DNA of 64,000 nt from NCBI RefSeq assembly GCF_018449635.1, contig NZ_JAAVUV010000012.1, positions 1-64,000 on the forward strand, written 5' to 3'. This document shows, one piece after another, positions 26,915-35,995 of the stretch. The notes beneath the pieces are model-generated. The model made no database searches and had not been told where the DNA came from. It was given only the letters and a program-made list of their open reading frames with translations. The DNA is from Caballeronia sp. dw_276. Its GTDB lineage: Bacteria; Pseudomonadota; Gammaproteobacteria; Burkholderiales; Burkholderiaceae. The position numbers were made by a program, and so were the translations under genes. Position 1 is the first letter of the stretch, and the number at the start of each line of letters is the position of its first letter.

Positions 26915-27277
26915 TCAGGCGCCCGACGTTTCATCGATACGATCGACGCGCGTCGGGTGAAACGCGAGATAGCCCTTGATCTGCGTGGCGCTTTCCAGCG
27001 GTTCTTCGTAGCTCCAGACAGCGTTTTCGATCGGACCTTCTTCGGTGAGCAGATGGTAGTAAGTGGCGTCGCCCTTGTACGGGCAATGCGAGGTGTGCGT
27101 GGACCTGGCGAGGCGCGCCATGTTGACGTCGCCGCGCGGGAAATAATGCACCGGATCGAGACCGGTTTCGGCGAGCGTCAGCGCCGCCTGCGTGTCGGCA
27201 AACGTCACGCCCTGATGAATCACGCGATGCCGCCGCGTGTTCAGCGAAATTTCAATGTGATGGGTGTCGGTGTTCAT
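26915..27277 (-). CDS. DUF427 domain protein
   Basis: The 120-residue protein is a single DUF427 domain, with the conserved CPYKGDATYYHL and AVWSYEEPLE segments. No signal or membrane segment is present. The biochemical role of the family is not established. It probably shares a transcript with the CoxG-like gene. Confidence 0.85.
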   Translation of the reverse strand: MNTDTHHIEISLNTRRHRVIHQGVTFADTQAALTLAETGLDPVHYFPRGDVNMARLARSTHTSHCPYKGDATYYHLLTEEGPIENAVWSYEEPLESATQIKGYLAFHPTRVDRIDETSGA

Positions 27278-27357
27278 CGTGCGCTCCCGGTTTCATGCTG
27301 GATCAATAGCGGTTTCGATGTAAGACACTAAACTGCGCCGTCTTGCGCACGACGCAC

Positions 27358-27388
27358 AAAAAAACCACGGGCTTTCCGGGACCCGTGG
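27358..27388 (-). terminator. Intrinsic terminator after the secreted-protein gene
   Basis: CCACGGG (27365-27371) pairs with CCCGTGG (27382-27388). On the minus strand the stem is followed by seven T. A second hairpin follows at 27402-27420. Confidence 0.8.
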
Positions 27389-27401
27389 CTTTCATTATGA
27401 G

Positions 27402-27420
27402 ACAACTCCGAGGGAGTTGT
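27402..27420. other. Short perfect hairpin next to the terminator
   Basis: ACAACTCC (27402-27409) pairs with GGAGTTGT (27413-27420) across a GAG loop. No function is evident. Confidence 0.4.
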
Positions 27421-27511
27421 GCAAGCGTTGTGCGCGGGTTTATGTCCGGCGCCACACATCGTGCGCGCGTTCGTGTCGGTCCCGGCAGTTTGTTCCGATT
27501 ACTGCATCCGC

Positions 27512-28033
27512 TTACTGGGTCGACCAGTGGAATGCCGCCTTTGCCTTGCCGTTTCCGGCCACAGTCACCGCCTGTTTCTTCTCCGAATCCTTGTACTTGG
27601 CGTAGACCGTATAGCGGCCCGGCGGCAATTTCACGAGCATGTACGGGCCCATTGCATCGGTTTTGAGGACTTCGCCGTTCTTTTCATCCGCAATTCGAAC
27701 GTGGACGTCTGAAAGATAGTCGGCCGTCGGTCCCGTAAAACGCAACGAAAGCGGCCAGTGCGCCTGTTCGCGAATCAGCGCGTGCGACTCGTCGAGCCCC
27801 ACGCCACCCGATGTGTACGACACATTGCCTTGCGTCTGAACCTGCGGCAGTCCGCCGCCGTTCGTGTTGCCGGCGCTGCTCATGTCGCTGGTTTCGGCGC
27901 TCGACGCCTGTGCAAACGCGCCGCCCGCCACGCCAAAAGTCAAGGCGGCCGCGAGGAGCGCGATCGATACCTTTTTAAATCCATTCTGCTTCGGTGTTCG
28001 GTGGATCGTCGCTGCGTTCGTCGTCCTGGTCAT
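27512..28033 (-). CDS. Secreted protein with carboxypeptidase-regulatory-like (Ig-like) domain
   Basis: The 173-residue product has a signal peptide ending near GGAFAQ (about residue 43) after a basic lead. A low-complexity Gly/Ser/Thr stretch follows, then a beta-rich domain with GPYMLVKLPPGRYTVYAKYKDSEKKQAVTV. That is the pattern of carboxypeptidase-regulatory-like domains. It should sit in the periplasm or envelope. It is transcribed in the same direction as htrA, 156 bp after the htrA stop, but a strong hairpin lies between. Function unknown. Confidence 0.75.
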   Translation of the reverse strand: MTRTTNAATIHRTPKQNGFKKVSIALLAAALTFGVAGGAFAQASSAETSDMSSAGNTNGGGLPQVQTQGNVSYTSGGVGLDESHALIREQAHWPLSLRFTGPTADYLSDVHVRIADEKNGEVLKTDAMGPYMLVKLPPGRYTVYAKYKDSEKKQAVTVAGNGKAKAAFHWSTQ

Positions 28034-28148
28034 TTGTATAGCTCCTTGTGGACTTCAGACGCCTTCATCGGCGTGCGGTTCTGATTGCTGCCGGCAGCGC
28101 AGCATCTGAACAGACGAATCAGCACAGTTCATGCCCGCATCCCGCCCT

Positions 28149-28183
28149 ATTTCCGGGTCACGAAGACGCCGTGACCCGGAAAT
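28149..28183 (-). terminator. Strong 14-bp hairpin after htrA
   Basis: ATTTCCGGGTCACG (28149-28162) pairs perfectly with CGTGACCCGGAAAT (28170-28183) around a 7-base loop. It begins just beyond the htrA stop. There is no U-tract, so it may be an RNA-stabilising or factor-assisted terminator. Confidence 0.5.
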
Positions 28184-28189
28184 CCCGCT

Positions 28190-29728
28190 TCAGCCGAGAT
28201 CCACCGGCACAAAGATTTGGGCATCGTCGCGCTGGATCAGCAACGCGATGCTGTCACCCGCGGCCTTGACCATCGTCTTCAATTGCTGGACGGTCGTGAC
28301 CGGCTGGCCGTTGACCGCGAGAATCACGTCGCCGGCCTGGATGCCTGCGCTTTCCGCCGCGCCGCCCGCTTGTTGAACCAGCAGACCACGCGATAAAGAC
28401 GCGCTCTGCTTCTCTTCAGGCGTCAGCGGCCGCACGGCCACGCCCAGACGCGCATCCTGCGATGCCGATTCGCTCTTGTCCGCGCCGCCCGTGCTTGCGG
28501 TCTTTGCATCGCTCAAGGCGCCGACGGTCACCGTCAGGTCCTTCGTACCCTTGTCGCGCCAGACCTGCAGCTTCGCGGTGGTTCCCGGCGGCAGACCGGC
28601 GACTTGCGCCGGCAGCGCGTTTGAATCGGCGACAGCAAGTCCGTTCACCGACAAAATCACGTCGCCCGGTTCAAGACCTGCCTTCGCCGCGGGGCCGCCA
28701 GGTTCCACCGAACTCACCAACGCACCGTTCGCGCTTTGCATGCCGAACGATTTCGCCAGCGTCTGGTTCATGCCCTGCACCGTCACGCCAAGACGCCCGC
28801 GATCCACGTGTCCCGTCTTGATCAGTGCGTCCTTCACCTTGATCGCTTCGTTGATCGGGATTGCGAACGAAAGCCCCTGGAAACCGCCGGTCTGGGAATA
28901 GATCATCGAATTGATGCCGATCACTTCGCCTTGCAGGTTAAAGAGCGGGCCGCCCGAATTGCCGGGGTTCACCGGCACGTCGGTCTGGATAAACGGCGTG
29001 TAATTCTCGTTGGGCAACGAGCGCGATTTTGCGCTGATGATGCCGGAGGTCACGGTGTTATCGAAACCATAAGGCGAGCCGATCGCGACCACCCACTGGC
29101 CGACCTTGCTGCCGTTCGGGTCGCCGATCTTCACAACCGGCAGGCTCTTCGCATCGATCTTCAGCACCGCCACGTCCGACTGCTTGTCGGCACCGACGAC
29201 CTTCGCGCGGTACTCGCGTTTATCGGTGGTTTTGACGGTGACGACGTTCGCGCCATCGACCACGTGCGCGTTCGTCAAAATGTACCCGTCGCTACTCACG
29301 ATAAAACCCGAGCCCAGGCTTTCGCTGGGGGTATCGGCGGCATTGGGGCCGTTGCCGTTGCCGTCGCCGCCCATGCCGGGCACGCCGTTACCGTAGAAAT
29401 GCTTGAAGAACTGATAGAACGGATCGCTCGGATCGATCGGCAATTGCGGATTGCCGCCGTTCGCGCCGCCATTCATGCCACGCCGCGCGGCTGTCTTCAC
29501 GACATGCTTTGCGCTGATGTTGACGACGGCCGGGCCGTAGGTCTCGACCAGACCGGAGAAATCGGGAATGCCGGTTTTGGCGGCGGCTTCGGCGGGCATC
29601 ATTGCGGCTTGCGCCGGCGTGATGACCTGCGGCGTGGCAACGTTGTGGTTACCGGCCACATAACCCGCCGACAAGGCGACTGCAACGGCTACCGCAACGG
29701 CGCTGCGGGTAATGATCTTCGCTTTCAT
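28190..29728 (-). CDS. degP: Periplasmic serine endoprotease, DegP/HtrA (MucD) family
   Basis: The 512-residue protease degrades misfolded envelope proteins. After an N-terminal membrane/signal segment (residues about 9-27) comes the trypsin-like domain with the triad His155 (TNAHVV), Asp185 (SDVAVL) and Ser258 (GNSGGP). Two PDZ domains follow (DRGRLGVTVQGMNQ, DARLGVAVRPLTP). The start at 29728 has GAGGAG upstream; a slightly longer frame exists. It follows the histidine kinase gene by 79 bp, with its own CTTAA-N6-CTTAA box in that gap. Confidence 0.95.
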   Translation of the reverse strand: MKAKIITRSAVAVAVAVALSAGYVAGNHNVATPQVITPAQAAMMPAEAAAKTGIPDFSGLVETYGPAVVNISAKHVVKTAARRGMNGGANGGNPQLPIDPSDPFYQFFKHFYGNGVPGMGGDGNGNGPNAADTPSESLGSGFIVSSDGYILTNAHVVDGANVVTVKTTDKREYRAKVVGADKQSDVAVLKIDAKSLPVVKIGDPNGSKVGQWVVAIGSPYGFDNTVTSGIISAKSRSLPNENYTPFIQTDVPVNPGNSGGPLFNLQGEVIGINSMIYSQTGGFQGLSFAIPINEAIKVKDALIKTGHVDRGRLGVTVQGMNQTLAKSFGMQSANGALVSSVEPGGPAAKAGLEPGDVILSVNGLAVADSNALPAQVAGLPPGTTAKLQVWRDKGTKDLTVTVGALSDAKTASTGGADKSESASQDARLGVAVRPLTPEEKQSASLSRGLLVQQAGGAAESAGIQAGDVILAVNGQPVTTVQQLKTMVKAAGDSIALLIQRDDAQIFVPVDLG

Positions 29729-29781
29729 CGTGTGCTCCTCGGGGATGCGCTTCATGATGAAACGAAGAGTACGGGGCGCCG

Positions 29782-29797
29782 CTTAAAGGTTACTTAA
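29782..29797. promoter_or_regulatory. PmrA/QseB-like box upstream of htrA
   Basis: CTTAA-AGGTTA-CTTAA is a direct repeat with the 6-bp spacing known for PmrA/BasR and QseB binding sites. It lies 54-69 bp upstream of the htrA start, inside the gap after the kinase gene. The same arrangement occurs before the response-regulator gene. Confidence 0.55.
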
Positions 29798-29807
29798 AGC
29801 AATGAAA

Positions 29808-31118
29808 TCAGGCTGCGTTGAAGCAAATCGATACCAGCAAACCACCACCTTTCGATTCCGCAAGCGAGACCGTCGCGCCATGCTGCTCGGCGATCCGGCG
29901 CACGATGGCAAGCCCTAGACCACTGCCCGCCACGTCCGTGCGCGCACGGTCGGCGCTCGCCCCCACGCGATAAAACCGGTCGAACACACGCACGCGTTCC
30001 TCGGCGGGAATACCCGGGCCGTTATCGGAGATTTCGACGATCGGAGCGCCTTCTTTCACGCGCAGGCAGACATCCACGCGGCCGCCATCGGGCGTGTATT
30101 TGGTGGCGTTATCGATGAGATTGTTGAACATCACGCGCAACGCGTTCGGGTCGCCCGTGACGGTTGCCGCCTCGCTCGCCTCGATGCCAAGATCCACGCC
30201 GCGCTGCTGCGCGACCAGCACCGATCCGCCGACGCACTCATCAAGCAGCGCATGCAGATCGACGGGCGTGGTCGCGCTCTTGCCATCGGGTTCCGAACGT
30301 GCGAGCGCAAGCAATTGTTCAGCTAAACGCGTGGCGCGCGTAATGCCGGCCTGCAGGTCGTCGAGCGCTTCCTTGCGCGAATCGTCGTCTTTCGCGCGCG
30401 CAACGAGTTGCGACTGGATCTGCACGGCGGCGAGCGGCGTGCGAAGTTCATGGGCGGCATCGGCGACGAAGGCCTTTTGTGTGTCGAGCGCGGTCGCCAG
30501 ACGGTCGAGCAGCGCGTTCAGCGCGCGCACAACGGGCACGACTTCTTCGGGCAAGCGGTTATCGGGCAGATGTTCGAGCGCTTCGGGATGACGCGTATCG
30601 AGTGCGCGCGTCACGCGTTGCAACGGCATCAAACCGCGCCCCACGATGATCCATATCGCCATGCCGAGCAGCGGCAGCAGCAACACGAGCGGCCACAAGG
30701 TACGCCACGCGACGCCGGCGGCGAGCCGGTTGCGGATGGATAGCGGCTGCGCAAGCTGCACGACGTTGTCGCCAACGATGGCGCTATACACGCGCCATTC
30801 GCCACGCGCGGTGGCTTCGGTTGAAAAGCCGAGTTCGGCATGTGGCGCAAGCGGCACGCGCGGATGCGAGTAGTACATCAGCACGCCGTTACGGTTCCAG
30901 ATCTGGATCACAACGCCTTCGTCGCTGTCGCTGCGCGATTGCAGCACCGACGAAAACGGTTCCGATGGCAACGCCGCCGCAATCTGTTCAAGCTGGTAGT
31001 CGAACAGCTCGTTGGCTTCGGCGAGCGCCTGCCGGTAGATCAGCCAGCCCGCGAACCCCACGCCGACGATAACCAACGCCAGCAGCCACACCAGCAGTTG
31101 GCGTCGAATTGAATGCAT
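29808..31118 (-). CDS. Two-component sensor histidine kinase (QseC/PmrB-like)
   Basis: The 436-residue inner-membrane kinase has two membrane helices (about 8-28 and 155-175) around a periplasmic sensor of about 125 residues. HAMP, the H-box FVADAAHELRTPLAAV, and the N, G1 and G2 boxes (NNLIDNATKYTPDG, DNGPGIPAEE, GSGLGLAIV) follow. Its ATG overlaps the response-regulator stop by one base. With the adjacent regulator it forms a stress- or cation-sensing pair; the signal is unknown. Confidence 0.93.
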   Translation of the reverse strand: MHSIRRQLLVWLLALVIVGVGFAGWLIYRQALAEANELFDYQLEQIAAALPSEPFSSVLQSRSDSDEGVVIQIWNRNGVLMYYSHPRVPLAPHAELGFSTEATARGEWRVYSAIVGDNVVQLAQPLSIRNRLAAGVAWRTLWPLVLLLPLLGMAIWIIVGRGLMPLQRVTRALDTRHPEALEHLPDNRLPEEVVPVVRALNALLDRLATALDTQKAFVADAAHELRTPLAAVQIQSQLVARAKDDDSRKEALDDLQAGITRATRLAEQLLALARSEPDGKSATTPVDLHALLDECVGGSVLVAQQRGVDLGIEASEAATVTGDPNALRVMFNNLIDNATKYTPDGGRVDVCLRVKEGAPIVEISDNGPGIPAEERVRVFDRFYRVGASADRARTDVAGSGLGLAIVRRIAEQHGATVSLAESKGGGLLVSICFNAA

Positions 31119-31780
31119 CAGGCTTCCTTCGACACCATATAGCCGAGGCCGCGCACGTTGCGGATGAGATCGGGACCGAGCTTTTTACGCAGCGAATGGA
31201 TGTAGACCTCGACCGTGTTGCTGCCGATTTCCTCGCCCCAGCCGTAGATTTTTTCTTCGAGCTGACTTTTGGACAGGACGGCGCCGGGGCGCGCCATCAG
31301 GGCTTCGAGGAGCGCGAATTCACGCGCCGATAACGCGACGGCATTGCCTTCCAGCGTGACCTGATGGCCTACGGGATCGAGCGTCAGCGCGCCGTGGCGG
31401 ATCAGCGAATCGCCGCGGCCCGCGTGGCGGCGGATCAGCGCGCGCATGCGGGCGCCGAGTTCATCGAGATCGAAGGGTTTGACGAGGTAATCGTCGGCGC
31501 CGGCGTCCAGCCCCTTCACCCGGTCGGCGATGGAATCGCGCGCGGTAACAATCAATACGGGGAGTGTGTTGCCCTTGGCGCGCAGGCTTTTGAGGACATC
31601 CAGGCCGTCGCGTTTTGGCAGGCCCAGATCAAGCAGCATCAGGTCGTAAGGTTCGCCGCCAACGGCCGTCAGCGCCGCTTCGCCGTCCTGCACCCAGTCG
31701 ACCGCGAAGCCATCGCTGCGCAGCGCCTTGCGGACGCCTTCCGCAATCATTCTGTCGTCTTCAACTAGCAGGATTCGCAT
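31118..31780 (-). CDS. OmpR-family response regulator (QseB/PmrA-like)
   Basis: The 220-residue protein has a receiver domain with the acidic pair EDD near residue 8, phospho-acceptor Asp51 in LLDLGLP and Lys in LVKPF. A winged-helix DNA-binding domain follows (SREFALLEALMARPG, SNTVEVYIHSLRKKLG). The sequence is of the QseB/PmrA subgroup. That agrees with the CTTAA-N6-CTTAA boxes in front of its own gene and of htrA. It is the first gene of the regulator-kinase-htrA unit. Confidence 0.93.
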   Translation of the reverse strand: MRILLVEDDRMIAEGVRKALRSDGFAVDWVQDGEAALTAVGGEPYDLMLLDLGLPKRDGLDVLKSLRAKGNTLPVLIVTARDSIADRVKGLDAGADDYLVKPFDLDELGARMRALIRRHAGRGDSLIRHGALTLDPVGHQVTLEGNAVALSAREFALLEALMARPGAVLSKSQLEEKIYGWGEEIGSNTVEVYIHSLRKKLGPDLIRNVRGLGYMVSKEA

Positions 31781-31828
31781 GATTCGCTCTGCGGCTCTAA
31801 GCTTGGCGACCTCGCGGCCCGGACGTTT

Positions 31829-31834
31829 ATTCTA
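31829..31834 (-). promoter_or_regulatory. Candidate -10 box of the two-component operon
   Basis: On the minus strand the bases read TAGAAT. The end of the CTTAA direct repeat lies 21 bp upstream, the spacing expected when a PmrA-type activator occupies the -35 region. Confidence 0.45.
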
Positions 31835-31855
31835 GCCGGGACGCGCTGGGCGGGG

Positions 31856-31871
31856 CTTAAACGGAGCTTAA
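31856..31871. promoter_or_regulatory. PmrA/QseB-like box upstream of the response regulator
   Basis: CTTAA-ACGGAG-CTTAA is a direct repeat with 6-bp spacing, 76-91 bp before the regulator start codon. It suggests autoregulation. Confidence 0.6.
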
Positions 31872-31910
31872 GCGCGTTGAAAGACTCGAAGATGCGCGAT
31901 CCTCGCCTCG

Positions 31911-31938
31911 ATACCCGGCGTCAACTGACGCCGGGTAT
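31911..31938 (-). terminator. Perfect 13-bp hairpin after the hexosaminidase gene
   Basis: ATACCCGGCGTCA (31911-31923) pairs with TGACGCCGGGTAT (31926-31938) with a two-base centre. It begins 15 bp beyond the hexosaminidase stop. It lacks a U-tract on the minus strand, so termination may be incomplete. Confidence 0.55.
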
Positions 31939-31953
31939 CCAGCAAAGCCAGCT

Positions 31954-34476
31954 TCAGTCGGCCTTTTCTATACCAGGCTGCGCGACGGCCTGCGCTGGCT
32001 CTCTGTAACCGATGCCCGCGCGTTTCAGCTTCGGCAGTTCGCGCTGTTCCACCACGCTTGCAAAGCCTTGCCAATCGCGAGCGAGAGCGAGTTTATCGAC
32101 GAGATCGGTTTCACCGAGCTTGTAGCGCTCGCCTTCCTTATACGGCCGCTCCCAGTCCGCCCGGTGCCAGGCGCGCTCGGCCAGCGCGAGCAGACGCGGG
32201 TACACCATGTATTCGAACTGCTGATCGTTGCGAATCACCTCGGCCCATGCCTGCCCCTGCATGCCATAGACATGCGCCGCCGGCCCCTTGCTCGTCACCT
32301 CGAAGGGTTTGCCCTCGCGATCGGGCATGACTTCCGCGTTCTGCGGCAGGTTGTCCGGCGCGAGCGAGAACGTCTTGAAACTGTCCGTTGCACGCGATCC
32401 CCAGTAGTAGCCGCGCTCATGTGGATCGAGGGTGTACGGGAAATCGAAGTACAAATAGTCAGGCAAGGCCAGAATCCCGCGATACCCCTTCGCGGTCCAA
32501 CTCTGCACCGTGTCCGCTCCACCCCAGTAAAGCGTGTCCCACAACGTGACCATCGTGTTCTTCGTCGCGAAGTCGTGCGGGCCGCTGGCGTGTTTCACAC
32601 CGTCCTGCCACGCTTCCATTGTCTCGATGCCGTTGTCGTTCACGAGCGCGCTGACCTGACGCGCAAACCGCGACGGCAATTCGTCGACCGACGCAATGTT
32701 TTCCTGCTTCAGCAACGCCGCGCACATTGGCGAGCGCGCCCAAGGCTTGTCTTGCGCAGCCATATCGATACGGCCCTTGTCCGCGTCCTTCCCGTCGCGC
32801 GGCTGGAAACCGGCGCCAAGCAGGATGTTCTTCGCTTCGTCGCCGCCGAAATGCCACACGTTCAACGGCGCCTCTGCCTCACGATGCATCGCGGCAATCT
32901 CGCCGATCACCTTGCCCGCGAAATTCAACGCGCCGCTCAAACATGGATTCAGATTGCTGCGGCGATCGTAGAACTGCACCGACAGCGTGTTCGACGTGTC
33001 ATCGGGATCGATCAGCCGGAACGCGTTCGCTTCCTGCTCCTGGCCGAGCGCGTGCAGCCGGCGGTATCGGGCTTCCATGGAGACCACGGCCGCGCGGGAA
33101 TGGCCGGGCATGTCGATTTCGGGAATGACCTCGACGAATCGATCATTCGCGTATCGCAGCAACGCGATGTATTCGTCGCGCGTCAGATACCCGCCGCCCG
33201 ACCGGTTGTCCGGACCGGAGGCGAGCTGGGGCATGAGGCAACGCGTTTCGCTGAGGTCATGGCAACGCTGGCCGCCAATTTCGGTCAACTCGGGCAGTCC
33301 CGGAATTTCGATGCGCCAGCCTTCGTCATCGGACAGATGAAGGTGCAGGCGGTTGAGCTTGTACGCGCTCATCTGGTCGATCAGGCGGCGCAGCGTGGCG
33401 GGCTGGCGGAAATTGCGCGCCACGTCGACCATCATTCCACGATGCGCGAAGCGCGGCGCGTCCTCGATAGTCATGACGGGAATCGCGCCGCCGCCAGCCG
33501 GCGTCAGCGACAACACCGTCTGCACGCCATAGTAAAGACCGGCTGCGTCGTAGCCATCGATGGACACGCCCGTGCGCGCGATCCGCACACGATAACCGCC
33601 AGGCACCGCGATATCAGCGGGCAACGCGTGCGGTGCGACCGCGCCGGTGACCGGCAATCCCTGTGTTGCGAGTCCCAGCGAACCGGCGTGTTCACGCAGC
33701 GCCTCGACTTGCCCCGCGGGGAGATCCGGAAGGGACAACTCGAGGCCACGCACGTCGACATCGCCTTCGCCGGGGTTTTGCCTTATCGGCGACGGCAATG
33801 CGCGCGCCGCGACCTGGTGCGCGGGAAGCGGTGCGCCCTGCTCGACCTGCTGGCGGAATTTCTGCGCGGGCGTGAGGGGCGCGTTGGTATTGGCGGCCGG
33901 CAGCGCATCGACGTAACGGGTTTCGTCGTCGGTATCGTCTTGCTTGAGAACGGCGGGCGGCGCGTTTGCAACGACAACATAGGGCCGGGGCAATATGTCG
34001 CTATAACGAAGCAGCCAGTATTCGGCGACGAACGGCACTTCAATGCGCTCGCCTGGGCCAAGCGTCACCGCTCCCGCTCGCGGCGTGAGTTCGTACAGGT
34101 CGCCCGTCAGGTGATACAACGAGAAATTCGGATGATCGATGCTCAGGATGCGGCGAATGCTGTGCAGATAGAGCTTCCAGCCATCGCCCGTGATGCGCGC
34201 CTGTCCGGTATTGACGAGGATGAAACGGCCGGTCGCACAAGCGGCCGAGTCGGCGCCATAGTCGGCGCATGGCACGCCGGCTTTCGCGGCGTCGTTGTTA
34301 TCGACCGATACCCGCAGCATCAGGTCGTTTGCGATCAGTGCGGCCCGCGCTGTGTCGGCGGATTCTGCGGCAGCGACGGGCTGGGTCGCGTCTGGAGGCA
34401 ACGCAGGCGTGAGCGCGAACACAGGCATTGTGACCGCCATAGCCAGCAATCCGGTCGCAAGATTTATTCGTTTCAT
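31954..34476 (-). CDS. Beta-N-acetylhexosaminidase (GH20, chitobiase type)
   Basis: The 840-residue enzyme removes N-acetylglucosamine from chitobiose or chito-oligosaccharides. It has a signal peptide (cleavage near PVFA, about residue 22), no lipobox, an N-terminal carbohydrate-binding domain (about 45-180), a GH20b domain and a TIM barrel. LHLHLSDDEGWRIEIPGL and HFGGDEAKN contain the substrate-assisted catalytic Asp-Glu pair. GGGYLTRDEYIALLRYA and EIDMPGHSRAA are also typical. The ATG at 34476 follows GGGAG. It starts about 11 bp after the porin stop, so the two act together in periplasmic chito-oligosaccharide use. Confidence 0.93.
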   Translation of the reverse strand: MKRINLATGLLAMAVTMPVFALTPALPPDATQPVAAAESADTARAALIANDLMLRVSVDNNDAAKAGVPCADYGADSAACATGRFILVNTGQARITGDGWKLYLHSIRRILSIDHPNFSLYHLTGDLYELTPRAGAVTLGPGERIEVPFVAEYWLLRYSDILPRPYVVVANAPPAVLKQDDTDDETRYVDALPAANTNAPLTPAQKFRQQVEQGAPLPAHQVAARALPSPIRQNPGEGDVDVRGLELSLPDLPAGQVEALREHAGSLGLATQGLPVTGAVAPHALPADIAVPGGYRVRIARTGVSIDGYDAAGLYYGVQTVLSLTPAGGGAIPVMTIEDAPRFAHRGMMVDVARNFRQPATLRRLIDQMSAYKLNRLHLHLSDDEGWRIEIPGLPELTEIGGQRCHDLSETRCLMPQLASGPDNRSGGGYLTRDEYIALLRYANDRFVEVIPEIDMPGHSRAAVVSMEARYRRLHALGQEQEANAFRLIDPDDTSNTLSVQFYDRRSNLNPCLSGALNFAGKVIGEIAAMHREAEAPLNVWHFGGDEAKNILLGAGFQPRDGKDADKGRIDMAAQDKPWARSPMCAALLKQENIASVDELPSRFARQVSALVNDNGIETMEAWQDGVKHASGPHDFATKNTMVTLWDTLYWGGADTVQSWTAKGYRGILALPDYLYFDFPYTLDPHERGYYWGSRATDSFKTFSLAPDNLPQNAEVMPDREGKPFEVTSKGPAAHVYGMQGQAWAEVIRNDQQFEYMVYPRLLALAERAWHRADWERPYKEGERYKLGETDLVDKLALARDWQGFASVVEQRELPKLKRAGIGYREPAQAVAQPGIEKAD

Positions 34477-34487
34477 GATGTCTCCCT

Positions 34488-35849
34488 TCAAAAAGTCTTG
34501 CTGTACGACGCAATGATCTTCACGTCGTTTCGATCCGATTTCCCGTAGAAATCATTGGTGCGCAGCCGCGCTGGATAGACGCCGATTCCCGCACCTTTGA
34601 GCGGGCCTTCCTTGACGTCGTAGGTCAGGCTCAAGTCGATCTCGTTCGCCGATGTATCGCCGCGCCCCGGATTCTTGATCGCCCATCCGCGAATGCCGCT
34701 GACACCGACCGCCAGACCCGGCACCCCGATATACGGCCCGATCTGATACGTCGCCGACGCCTTGATCACGCGCGTGCCGTCCCACACGAAGTCGTCTAGT
34801 TGGCCCCAGGTCTGGATCTGATTGCGGTTGTCGCTGTTGGCCCACGGCGTCAGGCGGAAATTCATCTCGCCGGAATCGGGCGCATGCGTGACGCCAAAGC
34901 CCACGCTGACGGTGAACGGGCCGCTCGCATAACCGACGCTCGTGCTCGCGTGCCATTCGTTGGCGGGCGTCGCGGTCGGCCCGAGCGCCGTCTGATAGCG
35001 ACCCCACAACGCGTAGCCGGTCGTAGTCACCGTGCCATGGTCGGCAATGCGCCAGGCGCGCGTGGCGGCAACTTGCGCGTTGCGCCTGAAGCGTTTGCCC
35101 TCGCCCACGCCGGCGTCGATGTAGGCATCGGGACTCGCCTCGTAGCGAATACCCGCGCTATGCACATAGTCGATACGGCTCGCCGTGCCGTCGTATTGAT
35201 CGCGATCCTGATGCCAGGCGTTGGTCATAGGCCGGAAGCGGTTGTCCCATTCGTTCCGAAACTGGTCAGCGAGTGCATAGCCGAATTCCCAGCCCGCCAC
35301 GCGATACTTCACCTCGGCGCCGCGATACGCGTGCGAATGCAAACCGCCCGATGAACCGAGCGTCCCGACGCTCAGCGGCGTATAACCCGCGCGAACCTGC
35401 CATCCATCGCCCGTCGCGGTGCTGCGCCATTTCAGCGCAGCCTGGGCGAGCGTTGCGTAGGTCTTGTCGGCGTCATCGCGATAGTCGTGGTAAAGCACTT
35501 CCGAATGACCCGTACCGGGCGTGACCCGAAGGTTGGTAAAGCCGGACAGATCCGCGCCGACGAAACCCCACGGTCCCGCCGCATAGCCCGAACGCCAGTC
35601 GATACCCAGGGAGAGCGCATTGACGTGGATGTCGCCGGCGTGGTCTGTAGCGTGCCGGTTTCGCGAATAAAACGTCGTGCTGATAGTCGTCTCGGATTTC
35701 GAAAACAGACTCGGTATGTCCTCGGAACGCCACGGTTGCGTGGTCCCGCGCGTCAGTTCATCGTCTTCGAACGCCGCGGGTTCAACCGCTGCCGAAGTAC
35801 CACACGTTGTTGTTAGGATTGCAAAATATATTGAACGAAGCCTTGCCAC
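34488..35849 (-). CDS. OprD-family outer-membrane porin, probable chitoporin
   Basis: The 453-residue protein has a signal peptide (MARLRSIYFAILTTTCGTSA) and a beta-barrel pattern of alternating aromatic strands ending in KTF with terminal Phe. It belongs to the OprD/ChiP group. Translation starts at a GTG with GGAGGAG just upstream. As the first gene of a two-gene unit with a chitobiase, its substrate is most likely chito-oligosaccharides. A different amino sugar cannot be excluded. Confidence 0.82.
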   Translation of the reverse strand: MARLRSIYFAILTTTCGTSAAVEPAAFEDDELTRGTTQPWRSEDIPSLFSKSETTISTTFYSRNRHATDHAGDIHVNALSLGIDWRSGYAAGPWGFVGADLSGFTNLRVTPGTGHSEVLYHDYRDDADKTYATLAQAALKWRSTATGDGWQVRAGYTPLSVGTLGSSGGLHSHAYRGAEVKYRVAGWEFGYALADQFRNEWDNRFRPMTNAWHQDRDQYDGTASRIDYVHSAGIRYEASPDAYIDAGVGEGKRFRRNAQVAATRAWRIADHGTVTTTGYALWGRYQTALGPTATPANEWHASTSVGYASGPFTVSVGFGVTHAPDSGEMNFRLTPWANSDNRNQIQTWGQLDDFVWDGTRVIKASATYQIGPYIGVPGLAVGVSGIRGWAIKNPGRGDTSANEIDLSLTYDVKEGPLKGAGIGVYPARLRTNDFYGKSDRNDVKIIASYSKTF

Positions 35850-35995
35850 GTCTCCTCCGTCACGGCGGTTTGGATCACCGCATGGATTTATCTGAAACGC
35901 AGAAGCCTAGCCGGTCGCAAATTGGTATTCAAGTGGTATTAATTTTGGGATAGGGCGTCGAGGAGAAAATGCCGCAAGCGAAGACGCTTTGATAC

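Noticed and set aside
32068..34548. 826-codon plus-strand frame opposite the hexosaminidase
   Set aside because: It is the antisense shadow of a GH20 gene with clear catalytic motifs; the predicted protein has no recognisable fold and no ribosome site.
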